From: Mesaphorura yosii
Taxonomy: Eukaryota; Arthropoda; Collembola; Poduromorpha; Tullbergiidae
Reading direction: 5' to 3'
DNA length: 64,000 nt
Assembly: GCA_009869945.1 (NCBI GenBank)
Contig: WIXG01000383.1
Coordinates: forward strand, 1-64,000
Below the pieces are notes generated by a model. The model did no database searches, was not told the DNA's origin, and saw only the letters and a list, made by a program, of their open reading frames with translations. The position numbers and the translations under genes are program-made. Positions 11,801 through 25,439 of this stretch are shown piece after piece; position 1 is the first letter of the stretch; every line of letters begins with the position of its first letter.

Positions 11801-14356
11801 TACTTATTATTCTTCATTGACTTCGCATCATTTTACCCGGTGAGCCTGGCATTTTGGCAGGGGCAACCGTGCAGTGATCAGGCGTAGAAGTCTGTATTTA
11901 ACTCTCGTCGTCGTGGAGCATGACCTCATAAAACACGCACACGCACAATGAGTTCTTTGTGTTTAACCTTAGAACTGAGTAATTTCATGTGCTTCAAGCC
12001 GAGACAGGCACGGGCTTTGTGAGTCAAAAGCACCATTTCAACACACGAGGTAAAATAATTATGCGAGGAAAGCGAAAAAATTCAAAGACGGAGACGGAAA
12101 AATCGGTATTTATACAAAAGGTAGCACGAAAGTGATTGAAGACGTTAGTTAAAAGGGAGGAAAGAAGGAAGCAGCTTCTGTTCTCCGTGCCGTTGTCTCA
12201 AGACGCGCAGGGCGCAGACGGAAGGATTCACACAACACAATTTCCGTCAAAACACAAAGTGGGAGCACCTTGGTTGGCTGCCTGCCATATTTACATGTTT
12301 TTATTTTGCAACTCTTTACTTTCCAGTCGCTTCACTCAATCAACTTGAGGCATTACGTTCTGGCTCTTAATTCTGTCTACTGCCTTGTTTTTCAATTACG
12401 ATCAGATTCCCGATGCAGACACTCGATCGAGCACGCCAAACGCCTCGCCCCCCTTTGCATTAATTATTTTTGCAGGCTGCTTAACACGATGTGATGCAGT
12501 ACGCAAATGCCAAATATTTGACACACGTTTCTCTGGGCGTGAGCAAAGTGTCGCAAAAATTAAGGGCCGGATTGTAAATCTTTCGCAAGTGCAATCTGGA
12601 ATTATGTGAGCCATATTTTATGCAAAATTAAGTCGAGCTATGCAAATGGCGAATTTACGGGCGACACAAATTCCTGACGTGTAATTTGATTTACGCGCCA
12701 TGCCACGCCAAGGCGAATGAGGGTAAAGTGAAACTAATTTCCTCGTCTTAAGCTCTTGTTTACAGTCGGCACTTCCTCTCTCACGACGAGTCACGACCGG
12801 GGCTCTTCTCACGGGTGCACTTCGTAGTCTAATAAGGAAGGAAATAAAATTTGGAACGTACATGTGTTCTGTGAGCTTAGCAACATTTGTTACAAAGTAT
12901 GCCGAGATATGCCAAAAGTTGCGAGGGTAAAATAATTATAATAGCGTCTCATAAAAATCTAAGATCTTCTTGCGAGGCATTCACCTAATTAACTAAAGGA
13001 TGTGTTTCAACACCACGCAGCTGAGCAGTTAGCATTCTCTCTCTTGACTGGCAAAGGGAAAAGCAAAGCGAAAGCAGAAAATAAAAGAGGAAATGAAAGA
13101 AAAGGGCCGGGAAATGCTGAATCTGCTTTAATGCGATAAGTGCTGCTCTTCTTGTTCTTTAATTTTTACACAGCTGGATACTTTGTAGAATGGCTGCAAT
13201 GCACCGTGCTGTAGCCCCGTTGCTCTGATGTGGATCATCTTTGTACTCTGTACGTAATGTAATTTTATGCACGCAATAAATTTTTTATACCCGGAATGAG
13301 ACAAGCAAATTATTAACATTTTGTACAGCACGGCACTTTAATTCCAGTCTGTGTCTGGCTTCCTTGTTTATGCAACCATAAACATTTCATAATATACAAG
13401 CGTTTAACAACAGTGCTCTGCGCTGCTCTCATCTGCTTGAGGAATCAAGAATTGGCATGACGTAGGGGCTGAGAATTACGATTACGACGTGTGAATGAAA
13501 ATTAAGATGTGTGCGTCTAAGCGTAAGTGGGCTCGGCCCCAGCTCGGCTTGTAAACCCCAGAGTGTACATAATTGTGGAGTTATTGGCATTGGCACCGGA
13601 ACACAGAAGCTAAGATCCTTGGATTCATTCACCCGGCCATTCTCGTAGCTCGTACGTTCACGCAATCGTTTGAAATGCTAATTTGACTCCCGAGTTACTC
13701 GCTCAGAACACCGTGCATAATCAAAACGTGTGGAAAGCAAGATGTCGAAGTTAATGAAGCGTTTAATTGATTCAATCCACACAGAAGAATGCAATCTTCG
13801 TTTTACTACTTTACTACTCAATCAATGCAGTGTAAAAGACACAAGATAAATATCGGCAACTGCAGGAATGCTCGCATAATGAATTCAGAGCCTGCTGCTT
13901 GCATATTGGAATAAAAGCATTAAGAATCTGTACGCAATTAATTCCGAGTCAGTTCAATGGCAGCGGCAGTGGCTTGGTGCATTTAAATTAGCTTCTTGTG
14001 TTCGGCTTGGCTTGACTGGTCTTGCACTGTAGCGCTCTGGGTGCTTAAACCTTAAATGTGCTCGCAAAGTGCGTACTTTGTGCAAGTCCACTTAACTTCT
14101 TGCTTTAATCACGTATTTATAACATTATTTATAATTTAAACTCGAGTTTGATCTTTTTTATAGCTGCTCAAACTTGAACCATTTACGAAAGTTTTTAAAC
14201 CATTTAATCGCTGCTTTTAATCTTTTCGAGCAGGGAACATGATAATGGAACTCTGCGAGTGCGAGAGTGTCGGGAAGGCAGACACACTGCATTTAAATTT
14301 GCGACCAAGTTTTAATAAAGTCGGAATGTGTTTTCTCTCGTCAGTGCCATTACCAA

Positions 14357-14370
14357 GCAGGCAGGCAGGC
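14357..14370. repeat. (GCAG)n microrepeat
   Basis: Short tandem AGCAGGCAGGCAGG tract. The same word recurs at 16451-16462 and 50487-50498, always in non-coding DNA. Confidence 0.8.
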
Positions 14371-17300
14371 TAAGCTTTGCTGGTGGCTAATTTCTTTCCT
14401 CAAAAGCACGTAGCAAAGTACTGGCAATAAAGCCTGCAGCAAATGAAGTGGACTTGTGCATAATAAATTGACGTATTTAATTCCGCCAAATTAGTACACT
14501 TCAGCCTTTGCTTCTGCTTCAGATAACTGGCAAGTAACATGAAAGAGCCGGACCATTATGGTTGTGCTCCGTGACTGTGAGATTTTCAAGATCGACGCAT
14601 CATTGAAGTGAATACTGCATTTGATATTCATGAATTCCAGAACAGCGCGCATGTTATTGTAAATTCATGTACGTTTTTGTGTTTCGTGATGGATGCAAAT
14701 CCAATCCAAATCCTGCACGATGGTGAAAGCTGATATTGAATTCTGTTGTACTTGTAACATAAAACAATCAGAACGTGAATAGTGAATAAAGCATTTCGGA
14801 AGCAGCAACCAGCAATAAGTTTCTCGTCACGGTGAGCATGAACAGGAAAACAAGCCATTGCATGAGACAAGTAGTGGAATAAATTTTGGATTGACAGCTT
14901 GCAGACAGTTTGAGGAGAAACGAGAAACATCGATTTCGATACCTCCCAGAAATTGTGGAGATTTGAAAAAGAAAACAGGAGCAGCCGCAATTTTGAAGCA
15001 TGAAGCACACTCAGACAGCACAGCGTTTTGATTTCTTCTGGAGACTCGGAAATTTCTTGTTTTAGTGCAACTCAGTCAAAAGATCTTTTTAGCAAGCACC
15101 GTGAGGAAGGTGATGATGATCGTGTATATTGTGGTCATAAAAACAAAGAAATTGCCAAGATTCCTGTGTTGATGACTTTTTCGACATTTTCGGGCTTGTG
15201 CTCACATTTACTGACTTCATTTTACCTGCCTGGCTGGCGACTTCTTCCAGGTATCACTGCCAGCTTCTCCTTCCAATGTCTTTTCGATTCGCTTTCGCCC
15301 TTGTCTTAATTTGATTCACGATTGCAGATTTGATTAAATTCAACCTGACTGTAACCCTAACTTAACAGCAATGAGCATGAGAAGCTCATCGTGCGTACTT
15401 GCGTAGAGTATATTTTTAGATACAACAAGATCAGAGAGCCGCAATTGATGATTGCATTAAGAAGGGAACGAAATCGACAAAAAAAATATTTGGAAACACA
15501 GCGAATGACTCAATTCACAGCGGCCTGCTCGTGCTGTGCTCGTGATCCTTTTGCTCTTGATTTGAGAACTTGAGGGCTGATGCTATTTATATTCGATATT
15601 AAGAGTAAATACGAGCTGGACTCTGGCCTGGCCCTGGCCCAAAACCAAACCAACTTTATCTATTAGAAATAATAGCTTTCGATAAAAATAAAACGCACGC
15701 GCCCGAGCCAACACGGCACAGCAGAAGTGAAAGTAATTTTCTGAAAGAATGGACCAAGAATGAGGAAAGCGTCCTACCTTTTCCGTGTCGTTGTTGTTGC
15801 CAGCCTTCTCTTGACTCGGCTCGAGCACGTTTCGCACTTGACTTGTTTTAAGAACTTTCACAAAATGTATCTAAAATTGAAAAACTAAGTCGAACACGAC
15901 AACAACAAAGCGAGTCGTGACTCCCGAATTTTATGTTCCTCCGCTCTGTTCTCTGTACAATTGTGTACACAATTGAACTTGTAATGTCTTTGTGTACGCC
16001 GCGTCTTGCGTCTAATTCTGGCAGTTTATTGTTCAGACTCAATTTTAGCAGCGTCTTTGTCTGAGATTTTCTTCTCAAACAAATCCTCTCCAAAACTAAA
16101 CGAGCCACGGGCGAACGGCGAACAATTTCGTTAAGGAAGGTTAGTGTTGATGTGGATGTCCAATTCTAAGCACCTTCGTGCTCGCACAAGACTGCCATCA
16201 ATTTTAAGTGACATGACTTCTCAAGTCGTCGAAGTCCTCAAGAATTCACGAAATGCACGTCTGCTGTCAAAGCCGAGATTTTATCCTGGAAGAGTTTCCA
16301 GTTTCAATCACCGCACCATTTCTCGACGCGTCACGCGTGTTTTCAATAACAAACGCACAAGTCATAATAATTGCAAGGGCGCGGGCGCAGCATTTCGAAG
16401 TATTCTAAGCTCAGTGTCTCCACGGAGTTCGGCGTTTCACAGTTCTTGGGGCAGGCAGGCAGAAGATGAATCAGTCAGTCAGGATGAAGGCCTGACCTTA
16501 AACCAAAGCAGACTTCACTTGGCTTGGGTGCGCAGACAGCAGCCCGACATACGGGACACAGATGTTTCGGAATAACAATCACAAGTAGCGTACAAATGAA
16601 GAGCGGAAAGAAACGGAAATGTGATGGAAGGTTGCTGTTGCTCTTTCTGATGGTCTGCACCGAATTTTGTTGCTGGAACCCTCAACTTTTTTAACACAAC
16701 TAGAAATTGTTACGAAATGCGAAAATCCACTGTTTTCGGCCGGGCACAACCAACTTTCGAAATTGAAAAATTTTAATCACTCAAAACGCTGTTAAGAGCA
16801 TTGATCTTGAAGACACTTGTCGTTTGCTTACAAATTCAGATTTGAAGTGCTCGTAAGCGGAAAGAATTGGGAAAACTAAGATTACCCAGTTCCTGAAGAT
16901 ATCGAAAGATTAAAAAAGTGGAAACTTGTGTACAATTTGGTCTTGGTCTTATGTGAAGGTGGTGCAAGTGTACCGTGCACGAAAATAGTCGCGACGGACG
17001 AATGTTGTTGACTCCTTGCGTTCAGAGAAACAACTGACTATTTTCTCTTTCAATCTCTCGGCTTTCAAGCGTCTCTCTTTCCTTTCCAGCTCTACCACGA
17101 AACTCAGGCTCAGAACGTCAAAACACGCACTAGCACTGCAAATAACATACTTGCTGTACGCGTATGAGCCTTTGCGTACTAAACCCGAATCTCATAAAGC
17201 CTACAACTCATTTTGTTCTGACTTCTTGCACCACCATCAAGTCCAGTCCACGGCCAGGCCACCCTTCCACAGAACTCTGAGTCTGACTGCCCTGCTGTTA

Positions 17301-20300
17301 GCTGTTGTGCTTGCAAACGATCTACGCACAATTCGGCTAATAATTCAGGAGATGAAGTTGTTGCATTTATTACTTCTCAAAAATGCACGCTCTAATAACG
17401 CGACACAATACGGCTCATATTTTATGAAAATTTGATTATTCTTAGCTCGACATGGTCCAGAACTGAAGATTTTCTCGAGAACAACTCTCCGTTATTAGAG
17501 AGGAAAGCCTTGAGTTTGCTGATGGCATTTGAACATGGCTGACTGAATTAACCTGAGTTGTTGCGTGCAAAAGATGCGCTTAAGACTTCAAGAATTGATG
17601 GTTAATGCAAAAAACCCACAAATTGTGTTGCAAATATTTGAGGTTTCGAGAAGAAGAAAAAATCACAACAGTTGGCTATACCAGAGAGACACAAGGCAAT
17701 GTACTGAAAGACACTCATAAATTTGCTGTACACAATCTTGGCAAAGGTTAGGTTGCAAACGCGACGCAATGGTCTACGGATCCGAATTAACTCTGGATGA
17801 ACTGCATTGTGCTGCACTGTACTACGCGGCTAGCAGCGAAATGAAGATGAAGCCATCTTCTTCCTTCCGAATATTATGTTCCGTCCCGTGCCAGGACTCA
17901 CGTTTAACAATTCCACGTAGCGTATCGTGGGCCAATAATTTACGTTTTTTATATTGTAATAATATTAAAATGCATTACAAAACAAAGCACGCATGCATCC
18001 AGTTCCTGGCTTGCCTTGGTTTTGCTTTGCTTGCTATTCTAAGACAAGAAGGGGCACGGCCTGGATCAAGGCACGGATGCGTCTCATCTTGTGCCGGTCG
18101 CGCTGTGTCCATGTCACAGACAGGCTTTGACTTTCCTCCGAGAATACACACGCACGCACGGGAAAGACAACAACAAACACACGTTGCGTTTCAAATCTTC
18201 AGTCGCGGCGCTACTGCGTCTAGGAAAGTCAGAAATAAAAGATGCGCTTTCATATTTCGCCTTCAGAATTAGGCAATACATCCATGCTCCGAACACGAAC
18301 AGAGTGTAAGCTCCGTTCTGAAACCTGTGCGCGTGCACTTGAAATTTCAGTCTCAAAATCCACTTTATATTAAGGAACCCGGAGTTTCGGGTTATTAGTA
18401 CGCTGGACATGTACAGAAGCTGTCATTTCTAAACGCAATCTTAACAGCATTCGCGTTGAATATGGCTCCGTCCGTGCAAAACTGAGGCAAGACACTCATG
18501 AAACTGATGATCTTAGCCTTCTAACTTGTTACAATTAATGAAAAGCTACTTGCATTGCAATTTCTGTTTTCTGACGCCTCTGATCGAATCAAAAACAATG
18601 CAAATAAGTCTACGTTCATCGGGGTCAAATCGGCCAGGACAACATGGTCTCGATTTCAAGCCGAGTCCGGCAGGAGCGAAGACCCGAAGACTAATGTTGG
18701 TCCATCGAGCAGCGGCAGCCATTTCCTTCCACTCGTAGCACTCACAATCATAAAATGTCCAATTCCCCATCGAGACAACACTTTTTCATTTCTTATTCTA
18801 AAGAAGACACTATCACATATGTAACAATTCCTTTAAAAGTTTCTCTCTTCTCTGACAACCTTCAAGCACGAACGAACCGACTTTTTGTGCCATGCGTCGC
18901 GTACGCGTATTATTCGATTGAGATAAGTTTCCTGCATAACTGCCACGTATTTGCGCTGGACAAATCGAATCTTCGAATCCTTCTCCTACAGGACACTTTA
19001 TCAAAATCCTGCAACTGCGTTTCTCATTTCTACGCTACGACACAGCTCTTTTGAATTATTTTTTGTGCCTTTATGATTTATCATCGAGGAGAGTGTCTTC
19101 TTCCTGATGCTGACTTCAAAATACTTTTTGTGCCAGCACAAAGGCAAAAGGACTTTGTTGCCAGTTGCCTGCCGTTGCCTTTCGAGTGTCCGAAGAGTAT
19201 TGAGAGTATTTAAAGAAGGGCCAATTGTGATTGTGCATTTTTTTCTTTTGATCTTTCTTGCGCCTACTTGTACAAAGATCGGCGAGCTCCATTATTGTCT
19301 TTTGTCTTCTCGTGCAACATTTTGAAATTAATATGCCAGGGCAAGCAATGAAAGTGATAAGCGATGGACACGATCGAACGTCAAATGAAGGCCGGGGTTT
19401 GATACACTCGTATTTTTTAGTTTGTGCAAACTCATGACGTGATTGCGCGTATAATTAGTCCCAATCATAACCGGAGTGATTCAATCATGACAAAAGAGCC
19501 TTTGCATCTTCATTTTCTCATTGTTGCTCTGAAATGAGCTGAAGTATGCAGTGCATGTGATAGCGATCCCTTTAATTATGTGGGCATTTCGACCGAGTAC
19601 TTGGACGCAAGAAATACCGACCCGAAGCCGACGCATGCAGACTGAAGACTAATTCTTCTTGTCATGTGATTTCCATTGTTGTTGTTCAGCAGTGCCCAAT
19701 GTAATAAATTGCCGGATTGAAATTATGCTATGCGACTGACGGCGACGGTGGCTCTTCTCCAGGCTCCGACTTTCTTCTGCTCGTGCTCGTTCGTCGTTCA
19801 CCCTGCTTGCTTGGCTTGCGAGGCGAAATACCTTCCGTTGTCATCATGATCAATTTTTAAAGATGGGTTTCTTTCGCCCGCGCGCTTGTCTCCCTGCTTC
19901 CATTGTTGTGTAAATAATGCATCATCTCGGCGTATGTGAACGGTTTCTCTTTGTTGGCGTTGCGACGTACCTTGCGCAACATTATTTTCGTTTAGAGCCT
20001 GCCTGTACGAAGTGATGTGAGAAAGGGAAACGAACAGGTAGAAGATGAGTCTGTGACGTATGAGTAAGAAATATTCCTGGATAAGATCGGCTAATAATGC
20101 TGATATCACTCTTTGTCATACGGTTCTTATCATCCATCTCCATCTCTATTTTTATCCCGTGCATTTTTCATTTCTTATTTTACCGTGCCTGGGCTTCGAC
20201 TTGAGCGTCGAATTGCTCATAAACAGCGCGAGCTGTGTGCAGTGTTTAAGTTCATCGTAAGCCATGCGCGTAGTCGTAGTCACAGTCGCGCAAGGCATAA

Positions 20301-23300
20301 TAGGCTATGAAAATGGAATAGTCAAACTTTTCGCTTCGTCAATTCAAATCGTTCATCATCATCACCTTTCATCTCCATCTCGTTCGCGTATGCATAGTTT
20401 AGTGTCTCGTCGGTGAAGTTATGCCTGCCTCTTATTATTATATTGGTTTCGGCAGTTTCCAAATTCGGCATGCTTGAGATGATGAAACTACTCAATTTTC
20501 TTTATGATTACCCACGAGCCCGACGCTGCGCCGCGCGGGTTGAGCGACTTGAGAGATTCACTCGCCGCATTCTTTCTGTATGATGCTCATCTTTTTTTAC
20601 TTCGAGGCTGAGGCTGTTGACGATTGGTTCGACGGTCGATGGCCCAGAAAGCAATCGCCTTCCATTATCTTGACCAGCAAAACTGATTCGGCACTGGCCA
20701 TGTAAATCATTACACGAAATTGTCCACGAGAGAGACGATAACTCATTTTTATTTCCTTTGACCCTTTCACGCATCTGATTCATCACGATCACGCGCACGC
20801 GGGCATTAAAGTACGAGGAAGTAAACTTTTCCGTGAAAGCGCGACGGCTTTATGTTTTGTGTTGGCACAATTTTCCGAGCAAAGTCACAGTCACAACTCG
20901 CGAGTAGTCGAAAGTCGAAAGCCGTAAGTCGTTGTCGTTGTGAGGGGAAAATTACGCTTTTCACAAAATAATTTACTCCGAATTCTTTTGCTTCATTTTG
21001 CCGAAGCGAAGTCAGAAAGCAAGGCAGATGATGATTGCGAGCAAGCGGACGACACGCGCACGCGACGACGCGACACTGGAACGAAATGAGCGTTATTAGT
21101 GCAACCATTCAGCGTTCAATTACTTCCCCTTCTGCTTCTTCTCTTTCTTTACTTTAGTTGGTTAGTGACAAGAAAACAACGAAGTGCGCACACCGACGAC
21201 GAGATGAGTTAAGCGACTGATGATGGGAGTCGTTTATGAAATTAATTACGAAATACTTTCGTTTTTCAACGTGAGAGAATTCAATACGTATTTGGTCATG
21301 AATTTGGTGAAAATGCTCATTGCACAACGCAAATTGTGGGCAGGAGTCTTGATTTCAAAATTATCAACTTCAAGTCTACAGTCTTCAGAATCGAACGAGG
21401 GGCTCTTAGATCCGAGTCCGTGGACGCGAACGCATACTTCAAACTCAGAATTCTTTCAACAAATTAAGAAACTCAAAAGTTTTAGGCAAACCAAAACTTT
21501 TTCTCACTTTACGCAACCGTTCAATTTTGCGTGTGTGAAGAGCTGAAAGCTGCTTGATCGTTAGAATTCGCGTAGAGAAGGAAGAAATTAAGTATGCAAA
21601 TAAAATAGCACATGCTCACCCTCCAGAGACATCTCACTTTACACCCTTCACCGCTGCGCTGGCCGCCTGAGTCATGCCACGAGTTGAAATTCCAAATTTC
21701 TTGCCTTGACTTCGCCTGGCTCAAGGCGAACTTCACAAATTCATATTTCTAAAAGTATGACTGAAAAGTTAATTTATGGCCCTCCTTGGTCGAGCGGATG
21801 CACTCTCCAAGAGAGTAGTCTTTAGTCTTAATTCATGGCATTTAGCATCTTGAGCTTGACGACATCATGAGCGATATTTAAACCTTGGCTGATGAAAATT
21901 CCTTTGCCCATGCCATGCTCTCGGAGGAAATGTGTTTTGTATTATAAAGGTCAGTCTCGAGAAAATTCGTCAGCATCCTCCTTGGCTTAATTTTACTGGA
22001 ATTGAGCTGGCAAGCCATAAATCAAGAAACGACGGCCGGTCGATCCTCCTGAAATCCCAGAAAATGATTGCGAACATTTTTGCATGATGATTTTTCGGAA
22101 GTCCCGAATTTAACGACGGTTCTTTCTTGTCCGTAATAAACGTCAATAACAATAACGTGAGAAAACCGTCCTACAACGAGTATTTTTGTAGTGATTTCCC
22201 AAACTCTCAAACCAGGCAGCTATGAATTTTGGTTTACTATTTTCGGAGGTGGCCTAATTCAGCGCATTTCATCTTATCCATCTCAGTGGAGGCTCCAATA
22301 ATAAAATTATCCGCATTGCGCGTTGCGCCACAGCCGTATTTTACGTATTTTACGCAGACCGTTCGGTTAAGTACGTACAGATCATAAACTTTTCATTTTA
22401 TGTCCCTGTTTCCTCCAAACTCCTGGTGCTCAACGCAGTTCTTCTTGCATCGTATTTTTGGCCTGGCCCGTTTTACTGCGGTCGCGGTTGTCGTCAGTTG
22501 GGCAATAACCGCCTCTCATCTATCACCGACGACATGGCTTGCCATTTTGTAAAGTTATTGCAAAATGTAAAGTTAAAGTTGAGGTTGAGGTTGGTTGCAA
22601 AGCCACTCGAGCGAAAGGCGGGCGAATTTTATCGACTAAACGCCTGCAGTCTGCTGCCTTGGCTAATCCGAAGATACGACTTGTATAAATAAAATTATTG
22701 GCTGGCACCAACCGCAGAGTGGGTCATTAAATGTTTAGAACAACGCAACGTAAACGCAAAGTTCAACTCAAGTCTAGTATCGGAAAACGATACGCTCGTT
22801 TTGAGGGACAGATGGATCGAGTCGAGTCGACGTAGCGACATCAAGGAAGGAGATACTTTAAAGAGCACTGAAAGAACTCAAAACACAAAGAACCGAGTTT
22901 ATTATTGGCCTTCTTTAGAAAAGGTTCCATGAATTGCACTGCTTTTTTCGCATCTGCATCCATTACGTTATGTACACTCAATTCAGGCACTGATTCAGGC
23001 TATTGGAAAGGGGTGCAGGCAGAAGAAAGAGACTACTTTAAAGTTAATGGTTCTCAGAGTCAGAGAGACAAAGCAGGCTGAGCAGGCAGGGTATTTATTT
23101 TTAGAAGACACAAATAAGATTAATATGAAAAAGGCGGAGAAAAACAAGGCTATTATTGTAAGTTGGTTAATGCAAAACCAATTTATCATCTTGTGGGATT
23201 TTTGCCCTTTTGTTTTGATTTTGTGGCTCTGCATGGTAAAAAAAATGAGTTCTCGCTTTTGTTTTGGGTTCCGCTAAAGTGCATCGATGCTTCAATTACA

Positions 23301-23410
23301 GTGAGCGCGTGCGTGTGCAGTGACATTGCAACCTTTCATTTCAGTTTCAATGATGAAATGCACACATGCACACGGTGAAATGAGAGCAGAGTGAACGAGC
23401 AAACTTACGA

Positions 23411-23416
23411 TTTATT
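23411..23416 (-). terminator. Poly(A) signal AATAAA of the WSD-type gene
   Basis: A minus-strand AATAAA lies about 95 nt beyond the stop codon at 23511, the expected place for the 3' end of the acyltransferase transcript. Confidence 0.75.
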
Positions 23417-23510
23417 ATTCTAATGACTACTATAAAATTATACAGTCAGAACAATAACTTAATGCTTGTACAAGTTGCAGATACACAAACAGAACTACTT
23501 TCTACGCTAA

Positions 23511-25391
23511 TTAACTTGATTTCTGCTTCGTGTCACTGCCGTAACTAGACTGTTGAGCAAGAGGAAGAGAAATATCACAATTTTTCAGAATTTCTTCCAA
23601 CTCCATTTGGCATAATTTACTGGTCAAGTTGTCGAGAGATTCTTGTGTTGAAATTAATTCCTTGTTGACTGTTATGTTGTAGGACGCCTGTCCACGATAT
23701 GTGAAAATTGACCCAAAAATGCCTGCGTATTTAAGAAATTGCATAGTTAAAGATCGAATCATGGGTTGATATATCATGAGACTTTGCTTATTACCTGTTT
23801 GCTGAAACTGAGGTCCTCCGATTGACCGGAGCGCCACAACTTGATGGCCAAGCAGGTACAAATCTTCTCTGTGCAAGCCAGGGACACTTGAGAAAAAGAT
23901 TCCCATGCCCAAGTTTGACTGGACGAATAGTTTAAGAATCGGGGAAGGTAGGAAGCACAGAATTGGTGGCTGATTTCGACAGAGTTGAGGAGATCCAGAA
24001 TAAAGAACTGACCAAAAATCTTTATTTGTTTCGTGAAGCCTCTCGTACGCTGTGATGCGTCGTGAAACTGGAACTTTCATGAAGCTGGCAGTCCTGAGAA
24101 ATAAAATCTTATGAATGAATGTTCACCTTAAAGTTGTACGGTAACATCATTAATACTTCCAGTTGACTTACCAGTGGTTGATCATCTTATCAAGTGGCCG
24201 ATTAGGCCAAGGCAGTGGCAGCATAATCTTTATGTGATTCTCGTTGTTTGAGTTCGTCTCACATTTTGGGGAAGTGCGGTTTTCCATTTTATTTGTCTCT
24301 TCATTGTTGAAATGCCGCATTATAGTTCCACCAAAGAGAGACAGTCCAATCGAAGCAAAATGAGCTTTAGTTTTAGCACGTATTAATTTAATTCCATCCA
24401 TGGGAAACTCGGCCCAAGAGACGAAATAGTCTGTACGCTTCTTGGTACGGTTGAAAATGTCTGAATTTGTAAGATTGTCAAAGTAAAGATGAAGGAATAC
24501 GGCAGGTGCGCGGAAGACGATCAGAAACTGTGAATGATACACAAACACAAATAGCATATGAATTAATTTGTGAAGACTTCAGTAATAATTGAATACCTTT
24601 TCGTAAATTGACTGCCTTCTGTAATCGTTCTTGAGTGCCACGGGCACCGGAGGTTGTTTATAATCGCAAAATTCGTTACAGAGGTTGAGCATTGTGATTC
24701 CATCACCAATTGCGTGCGTCATCCGAATTAAGAGCGAGGACCTTGTTTCTCTGTAATTTGTGTGTATGGTTATGTCCCACATCGGTGCGTTCTTCTGAAA
24801 TGGCATTCGAATGAGTTTCGAAGCAAAGGTCTTCATTTGTGCTTCGCTTGTTGGTTCGTCGATGACGATGAAGTGCGACGAGAGATCTGAGAGATCCTCC
24901 ATATCTTTCCAGAAGTAATATCCGCAAAATGGTACGTGGTATTGAGTCATCTTCTTGAATTCTAGCTCTCCGTTCTTCGTTTTTGTCTCATGGATGATTT
25001 TGAGCACTTTTTCGGTGAACTGAAATGGAAACGGGTCCTTTAGACGGACATGTAAATGCTCTCATTCCGGAGTTGAAGTCAAGTTTCATACCTTTTCCGC
25101 GTCCAACGAACCATCCAGCTCAACCATTCCGACAATCGTCGCGTACGGATCCTGTGGTGAATCCAGAGCGAGAATTCCGTCGTATCCATCCAACATCGGG
25201 CCAAATTCTTGATGTAGCACTTTGGCAATACGTGTGACGATATGACATTTCCAAATGTACAGCGGAATGAAGATTAAGAGCAGGATCGGAAGAATTATAA
25301 AAATGAGCAGCAACCAAATTAAAAAACAGTATAAAAAGTCCAGTAGGACAATTAAGTCTTGACGGCTCTGTTTTGAAATTGCAACGACCAT
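23511..25391 (-). CDS. WSD-type O-acyltransferase (wax ester synthase/diacylglycerol acyltransferase family)
   Basis: Five exons (25092-25391, 24597-25019, 24172-24527, 23795-24093, 23511-23722) join in consistent phase to encode about 529 residues, a normal length for the family. A long hydrophobic segment at residues about 14-50 (FLIWLLLIFIILPILLLIFI) should anchor it in the ER membrane. The acyltransferase motif is MTHAIGDGITM at 24699-24722: the catalytic His (about residue 202) and the DG are kept, but the first His of the usual HHxxxDG is Thr. C-terminal family features follow, including PLPWPNRP and the conserved stretch GIFGSIFTYRG. Members join acyl-CoA to a fatty alcohol or diacylglycerol; in arthropods a role in cuticular wax or storage lipid is plausible but inferred. 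The start has a good context, and a TCAGT initiator lies about 40 bp upstream. The last intron (23723-23794) is 72 bp, in frame and stop-free, so its removal rests on splice-site quality (CAG|GTAATA, ACGCAG) and family alignment. Confidence 0.88.
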
Positions 25392-25430
25392 CTTGGCGCA
25401 GCCGGGCTTAACTCAATCACTCACTGAGCA

Positions 25431-25437
25431 ACCACGA
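25431..25437 (-). promoter_or_regulatory. TCAGT initiator upstream of the WSD-type gene
   Basis: The minus strand reads CTCAGTGAG about 40 bp before the ATG at 25391. TCAGT is the arthropod initiator consensus. I see no TATA box at the expected distance. Confidence 0.45.
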
Positions 25438-25439
25438 AA

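Larger units (their letters stand above)
3879..23400. other. About 19.5 kb without a supportable gene
   Basis: Every reading frame is frequently interrupted. The few open stretches of 140-167 codons (for example 5353-5823 +, 10876-11346 -, 16144-16575 +, 17769-18272 +) have low-complexity or random-looking translations, no recognisable motif and no consistent flanking splice sites. No transposon enzyme, long terminal repeat, satellite array or tRNA was found by eye. The DNA is rich in short GGCA/TGCC, CCGTGCC and CATTT/AATGA words. It may be intergenic DNA, regulatory DNA, or introns of genes whose exons I could not recognise. Confidence 0.6.

Noticed and set aside
17769-18272. 167-codon open frame (+)
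   Set aside because: The longest frame in the gene-poor block, but without a motif; two other frames overlap it on both strands, typical of chance openness.
18546-18770. Cys-containing 74-codon minus frame (MGNWTFYDCECYEWKEM...)
   Set aside because: Looks slightly protein-like but has no promoter, splice partner or poly(A) signal, and an overlapping plus frame is equally open.
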